Shown here one piece after another: positions 58,995 to 64,000 of a DNA stretch of 64,000 nucleotides (position 1 is the stretch's first letter; each line of letters starts with the position of its first letter). The DNA comes from Arabidopsis thaliana (taxonomy: Eukaryota > Streptophyta > Magnoliopsida > Brassicales > Brassicaceae). The stretch covers positions 14,253,151-14,317,150 of the forward strand of contig NC_003071.7 of the NCBI RefSeq assembly GCF_000001735.4, written 5' to 3'. Under the pieces are notes generated by a model. That model was given only the letters and a program-made list of their open reading frames with translations. It did no database searches and was not told the origin of the DNA. Position numbers and translations under genes: made by a program.

Positions 58995-61416
58995 TCAGGG
59001 TTTACCATACTTTTCGACATACCCCTGCAAATGAACATAAGAATTGTTAGCTTATGCAATACTTACTACTTAGGTTTTTACCTGCTTTAAGTGTCTTTTA
59101 TTTCCAGCTAAGAAACTCACCTCGACAAGTTTCACAATTCTGGTTCCAGACAAACCAAGATATTGATCAACTGATTCTGTGTCAGTTGGCACCTGATGAA
59201 ACTGGACAGCGGCGCCGACTACCTTTTCTGCAGCTTTTTTAACTATCATGTTATGCACGTCTTTAGTTAGACGACCCTCACGCCACAACGGTTTCAACAT
59301 TTCTTTAATGGTTTCCACAACTGCAGTCCGGAATAGTCTCATTACTTTCATTCCTGCATCTGACCTCACTTCACCATCTATCTCATCTGATTTCTTTGTC
59401 TTTTTATATGAAGACCCATCACTTCTATGCCAAGAATCATGCCCTGCAGGTTTGATTCTTTTCAAAACAACTCTATTCTCTGCAGCCGTAGCCGAAGAAA
59501 TCTCTTTGCTAGGCGTTGCTGTATCATTTTGATCAACCACTGACGTAGCCACCCCTTCCACTACTCCATGTGCTTCCAAACTCCTTGCCACGGTTTCTTG
59601 GTGTTGATTTTGACTGCATGAACTGCTTTTATCATCATTCTTGCAATCCCGTGCTTGGGGACCACTAGCAGAATCACCATCTTTCTGCTGGCAGGAACTT
59701 TTCCGTGCATGTTCTCCTTTACTTGACAATGAATCATTAAGAGGTCTGTCTCCTAGATTCTCTATATCCGTGAAAGGATCGTAGAGGGCATCAGACGAGG
59801 GAAGAATATAAGGTGGAATTGTAAAAGATGCTTTAAAAGGTTCAGAAGGTTCCCAGTCATCTGAAGAAACTTTCTTTTTAGTGCTAGTAGTGTTGGCTTC
59901 TGCGCCTTTATCAGAAGAAACAGCTACCCCTTGCAGCGTTGGAAGTGATCCGGATCCAGATAAACTATTCCCATTTTCAAAATCCCCCACCGTAGAAGCA
60001 CGATCATTCATAGGAACAGAACTGGATAATGATCCTGTCCAGGCTGGTCCAGCAGATCCCATGTCTGTTTTTAAATAGGAACTGATAGAAGGTCTATGCT
60101 CATGAACAAAGCTGCTTCTCAATGCGAAGGAATTGGCGTTATTAATAACTAGAGACCTGTTGTCAGTGAAATCAGCACCATACGTTTGCTTCAAACTCTC
60201 TCTTCTAATGTTTTCAAATGAAGGCATAAAGCGCATCTCGTTATTGAACGGGAAAACTCTCTGAGAACCTGGGGGATTCACAAAAGACATGGAGGAGAAA
60301 ACTCTCTGAGGATTCATGAAAGATATATCCTCTCTGGTAGGCAACGATGTCACACCGTTTTCGCTTAACTGGGAAACTCTTACACCTTCTCTGCTGTCCA
60401 AAATTCTTCTTTCTGAATAGACATAAGCAAAATAAATTATTGGTTGATTCAGAAAGAGTAATTAAACCCCATAGATATTCACCGGCCTCTATATTGTTGG
60501 AACTACCTCCACATAGAATCACAAGAATAAGTATTCATGGTACAACGTACCTAGATCAGACCGGATACCACCGTTTCCAGCCATACTATTTTCCGCCAGT
60601 TGTTGACTAGTGCAATTTGAATTCTCTTTCACATGTAGAAACTTGCAGGACACCCCATTGAAACACCACCCTTTAGCAAAAAATTTGCAGGGAAGAGCTG
60701 CACGTTTTTGTTCTGGTTCATTCCCACCACCGCCAGTGAAAAAGCTTCTTGGCGGTATACCCGGAGCAGGAAATCTGATAACCGAATTTGTCAGTATAAA
60801 AGCTTCAACCTCTTAACTTAGTTTCAGCAAAACTTAAGCAGAAACTTTTTTGCCATACCTTGGTAAAGTACCATTATCTTGAGCAAAAGCTTGCTCCTTT
60901 ATGATTTTTGATTGCTCATCTAAAGGTGTTGTTACAGAATGCCTCTTCACATCTACATGAGACAAGTTTAATCAGTACATATTAGCAAAACTGCTGTTTT
61001 GAATAAACAAAAGAGATTCCTTACAGAAACAAGCACAAAACTCTGAGAATTGAATTTGCTTACTTGGTATTAAAGCCACAATTTTTACAAAAGAGCTTCA
61101 GTGAAAATCTAATTGCCAAGTCTTTGAACCTCTAATCAGAGCTAAATCTAGTCAATTTAACAATTCTCTCTTTCTTCTAGAACAAAATTCATCAATTCCA
61201 AATTGGAAAAGGTGTTTCCATCAATAAAAACACGAACTTGACAGAATTAATCAACAATACCATGTAACCAATCACGAATTTCAAATACTAACCGTTGTGG
61301 GAATTGGAAGCTTGAATTGGTGGTTTATCAAACAATTCAGATTCTCTTACAATTGTATGTACTTGCACCTTTTGTTCGACCTCATCATCATCAATGTCCA
61401 TGTCGGAATCAGACAT
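58995..61416 (-). CDS. FES1: FRIGIDA-ESSENTIAL 1, CCCH zinc finger protein (At2g33835)
   Basis: Nuclear protein needed for FRIGIDA to raise FLC expression and delay flowering in winter annuals. Five exons on the minus strand: 61416-61293, 60952-60859, 60774-60551, 60412-59121 and 59024-58995, spliced to exactly 587 residues as known. The N-terminus is acidic (MSDSDMDIDDDE). A single CCCH zinc finger lies in exon 3 (about residues 108-127): CKFFAKGWCFNGVSCKFLH, spaced C-x7-C-x5-C-x3-H. A long Ser-rich, probably disordered middle follows, then a conserved C-terminal helical region (KVMRLFRTAVVETIKEMLKP, then TRIVKLVEGYVEKYGKP). A GTGAGT donor gives the last short exon; reading through it would give a different, shorter tail. 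Confidence 0.95.
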
Positions 61417-61860
61417 CTTGAAGTCTTCGGCGAGGTAACCAACGCAGAGAGTGGTAAATTGATAAAAAAAAATACTGCGGCGTGATCGGGGTCCGAAGCT
61501 CGCTGTTGAGTCCTGATGATCTCCGAGAATACGTTTGGTATATCGAAACCACCATTGTTACAAAGACCACCGAACTATTTTATATCTAATGGGCCTTTCC
61601 TAAATAATTAAAGCTTTAGTATTAAGGCCCATACTAAATTCCAAATTTTACCAACTATTTCCTAAATTAACACATCGTTGCCTTTTTATAGTAACCGGAT
61701 TAAACCAAAACAAAATTAAAGAGAATCGAATCAAACCGTGAAAATCGTGAAGCGTAGTGGTGCTATATTGCACGTTAACTGTCTCCATCACTGCCACTGG
61801 TAAACCCTAAGAATCCTCCGCAATTTCGCAATTTTGTGAAGGAGCCGCCGGCTAAATTTG
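61417..61860. promoter_or_regulatory. Bidirectional promoter, FES1 and tyrosyl-tRNA synthetase
   Basis: Only 444 bp separate the two divergent start codons. The interval holds two GGCCC-type motifs (AATGGGCCTTT near 61590, AAGGCCCATA near 61625) and a telo-box AAACCCTAA at 61802-61810 just before the synthetase ATG. These motifs are characteristic of translation-related plant promoters and may serve both genes. Confidence 0.6.
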
Positions 61861-63869
61861 ATGGCAGACCAAAGTTCGGAGATCGTCAATGCTCTGTCGT
61901 CGGAGATGGAAGCTGTTTCCGTTTCATCAACTCAGGCATCTTCTTCGTCCGATGGATTCCAGTGAGTTTTCTTACCAATCATCAATTTTTTTCATTTTCG
62001 CGCTTCAATTTTGATTTGGATTATATTATTTGATTAGAGTGGAAGAGATGAAAAAGCTATAGCAATTTAGAAGTATGGAATTTAAAATTGAAAAGATCTT
62101 GTTATCTGCTTATTGGTCTGGTAGATATTGAAATTTTACTAATTCTTCAGGATGAGTGAAGAAGTTGAGAAGAGATACAAAATTGTTAGGAGTATCGGTG
62201 AGGAATGTATACAAGAGGAAGAGCTAAAGAATCTTCTTGCTAAGAAGGCTGCTCCGATTTGCTACGACGGCTTTGAACCATCAGGAAGAATGCACATTGC
62301 TCAGGTCTGTTAGTTTTCCTTTGTTCCATTACCATATGTGGGAAGGAAGCGTTGGCTAATCTATTTTGGTTCTGTTGTTTTCTTAATAGGGAGTGATGAA
62401 AGTCATCAATGTGAACAAAATGACTTCAGCTGGTTGCAGAGTGAAGATTTGGATTGCTGATTGGTTTGCTCAGTTGAACAACAAAATGGGTGGTGACTTG
62501 AAGAAAATCAGAGTGGTTGGAGAATACTTTCAAGAGATATGGAAGGCTGCTGGGATGGATAATGACAAAGTAGAGTTTTTGTGGTCGTCCGAAGAAATTA
62601 ATTCTAAGGCAGATAAGTATTGGCCTCTTGTGATGGACATTGCTCGCAAAAACAAGCTCCCTAGAATCTTAAGGTTACTTTTCTAAATCTTCTCCATTCT
62701 TGGGACGTTGTAATTATGTGAGGGAAATGATGGGACCTGAATGACTCTGGTTCTTGTCCTTGAAGGTGTGTGCAGATTATGGGACGTAGTGAGACTGATG
62801 AACTGAGTGCTGCCCAGATCCTTTACCCATGCATGCAATGTGCAGATATTTTTTTCCTTGAGGTACTGTTAAGCCTTTGCTTGCTTATGAACTGTCTTTG
62901 ATTCTGCTGCTAGTTACTCGGAATAAAAAATTTAGCTTAAGCGTTACATCAGCAGAAAGTCTATTATATTGTTGATAAAACACCTGATAAAAGCTCCAGG
63001 CTAGAAATAAGCTGTATATGATTGCAGATTTTATCAATGTAATGTTACATTTTGTGTATCTGGCTGATGAGTTCTGTGACTACTGTTAAACCATTTTCGT
63101 TACATATGTAGGCTGATATTTGCCAGCTTGGGATGGATCAAAGAAAAGTAAATGTGCTAGCGAGAGAATACTGTGATGACATAAAGAGGAAAAACAAACC
63201 GATAATCTTGTCACACCGTATGCTCTGCATTTTCCTATTTGACTTCTGTTATACCACGTTTTAACTGGTCTAGCGTGTTGTTAATCATTTATCATTGTTA
63301 ACTACTTGCAGATATGCTTCCTGGTCTCCAACAAGGACAAGAAAAGATGTCCAAAAGTGATCCATTATCTGCTATCTTTATGGAAGATGAAGAGGTAACT
63401 ATAACTTAGCCAAAATTCTAAGTTTACAAAAGTAGATAAGAGTTATCACAGTTGTTGACTTGTTTTGAATGTCTGGATGTCCTCAGGCTGAAGTTAATGT
63501 GAAGATCAAGAAAGCTTACTGCCCTCCAAAAGTCGTGAAGGGCAATCCATGCCTCGAATACATCAAATACATCATTCTACCATGGTTTGATGAGTTCACA
63601 GTTGAGAGAAATGAAGAATATGGCGGTAACAAGTGAGTTTTACCCCTTTTTGTTCTTTTCTAAAACCTTTATTTGCTTGGTTTCTGCATGAAAAATCCAA
63701 TTTGGATTGCTATAATCCTATTACATAAGTCATTGAGCTGTGGAATTTTCTTCCAAATATTAGGACCTACAAAAGCTTTGAAGACATTGCTGCTGACTAT
63801 GAGAGCGGCGAGTTGCACCCTGGCGATCTAAAGAAAGGCCTGATGAACGCGTTGAATAAGATTTTGCAA
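61861..63869 (+). CDS. Tyrosyl-tRNA synthetase, cytosolic type (At2g33840), 3' end outside window
   Basis: Class I aminoacyl-tRNA synthetase of the TyrRS/TrpRS group that charges tRNA-Tyr; the eukaryotic/archaeal form, so cytosolic. Exons in the window: 61861-61961, 62151-62304, 62390-62673, 62766-62862, 63112-63217, 63312-63394, 63487-63632 and 63764-63869, coding 359 residues. The known protein is about 385 residues, so roughly 26 residues lie beyond 64000. Motifs: the HIGH-like MHIAQ (residues 81-85), INVNKMTSAGCRVKIWIADW, CADIFFLEADICQLGMDQRK (tyrosine-binding region), HHMLPGLQQGQEKMSKSDP with the KMSKS loop. All introns are GT..AG. A telo-box lies in the leader and the gene is head-to-head with FES1. 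Confidence 0.95.
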
Positions 63870-64000
63870 GTAAGTTAAAACTTCCTTTATGTTAGAGCTT
63901 TACGAGTCCTTAATGATGGTATTAGAAAAAAGACTGACACAATTATTCAGAAAACCTTTGAATAAGTTTTGTATTCAACAACAAATAATTAACGTCCTTT

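Noticed and set aside
1-64000. CRISPR array, rRNA, canonical tRNA genes, LTR or virus-like elements
   Set aside because: I looked for evenly spaced identical repeats, tRNA cloverleafs, paired long terminal repeats and polymerase/integrase motifs and found none I could support.

Overview
The window is plant nuclear DNA. Genes carry many short GT..AG introns, intergenic DNA is AT-rich, and chloroplast- and mitochondrion-targeted proteins sit beside plant-only families (AP2/ERF, B3, SBP, VQ, PPR-DYW, RALF). I recognise the gene order as Arabidopsis thaliana chromosome 2, around loci At2g33700 to At2g33840, or a very close relative. Locus names come from memory; exon models were worked out by hand. 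For many genes the spliced length matches the protein length I remember.

Layout. 0-10 kb: PP2C phosphatase (+), a truncated F-box gene (+), a defensin-like exon (-) and ERF112 (-), then an AT-rich gap. 10-20 kb: a B3 gene with an internal duplication (+), DEAD-box helicase RH21 (-), a J-domain protein (-) head-to-head with CUTA (+), and purine permease PUP2 (-), whose intron holds an exact 177-bp tandem duplication. 22-30 kb: a PPR-DYW gene (+) converging on PHO2/UBC24 (-), whose leader carries five miR399 sites. 30-44 kb: a gene-poor stretch with a 30-codon Cys-rich reading frame (-), RALFL19 (+), VQ13 (-), an F-box/kelch remnant and AGP30 (-). 44-56 kb: ASY4 (+), a duplicated scrap of RPS5, an FBD remnant, plastid RPS5 (-), SPL3 (+) with a miR156 site, and the mitochondrial carrier BAC1 (-). 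56-64 kb: DRM2-like gene (-), an Emigrant MITE, FES1 (-) head-to-head with a tyrosyl-tRNA synthetase (+) that runs off the window.

The genes form no operon or pathway cluster. Two are classic small-RNA targets (PHO2 by miR399 in the leader; SPL3 by miR156 in the 3' UTR), and two affect flowering time (SPL3, FES1). I found no CRISPR array, rRNA, canonical tRNA gene, LTR element or virus-like element. The most unusual items are the conserved-looking 30-codon Cys/Lys peptide frame near 34.1 kb, the 57-bp periodic expansion of miR399 sites, the internally duplicated B3 gene, and several small duplications of neighbouring gene pieces into intergenic DNA.
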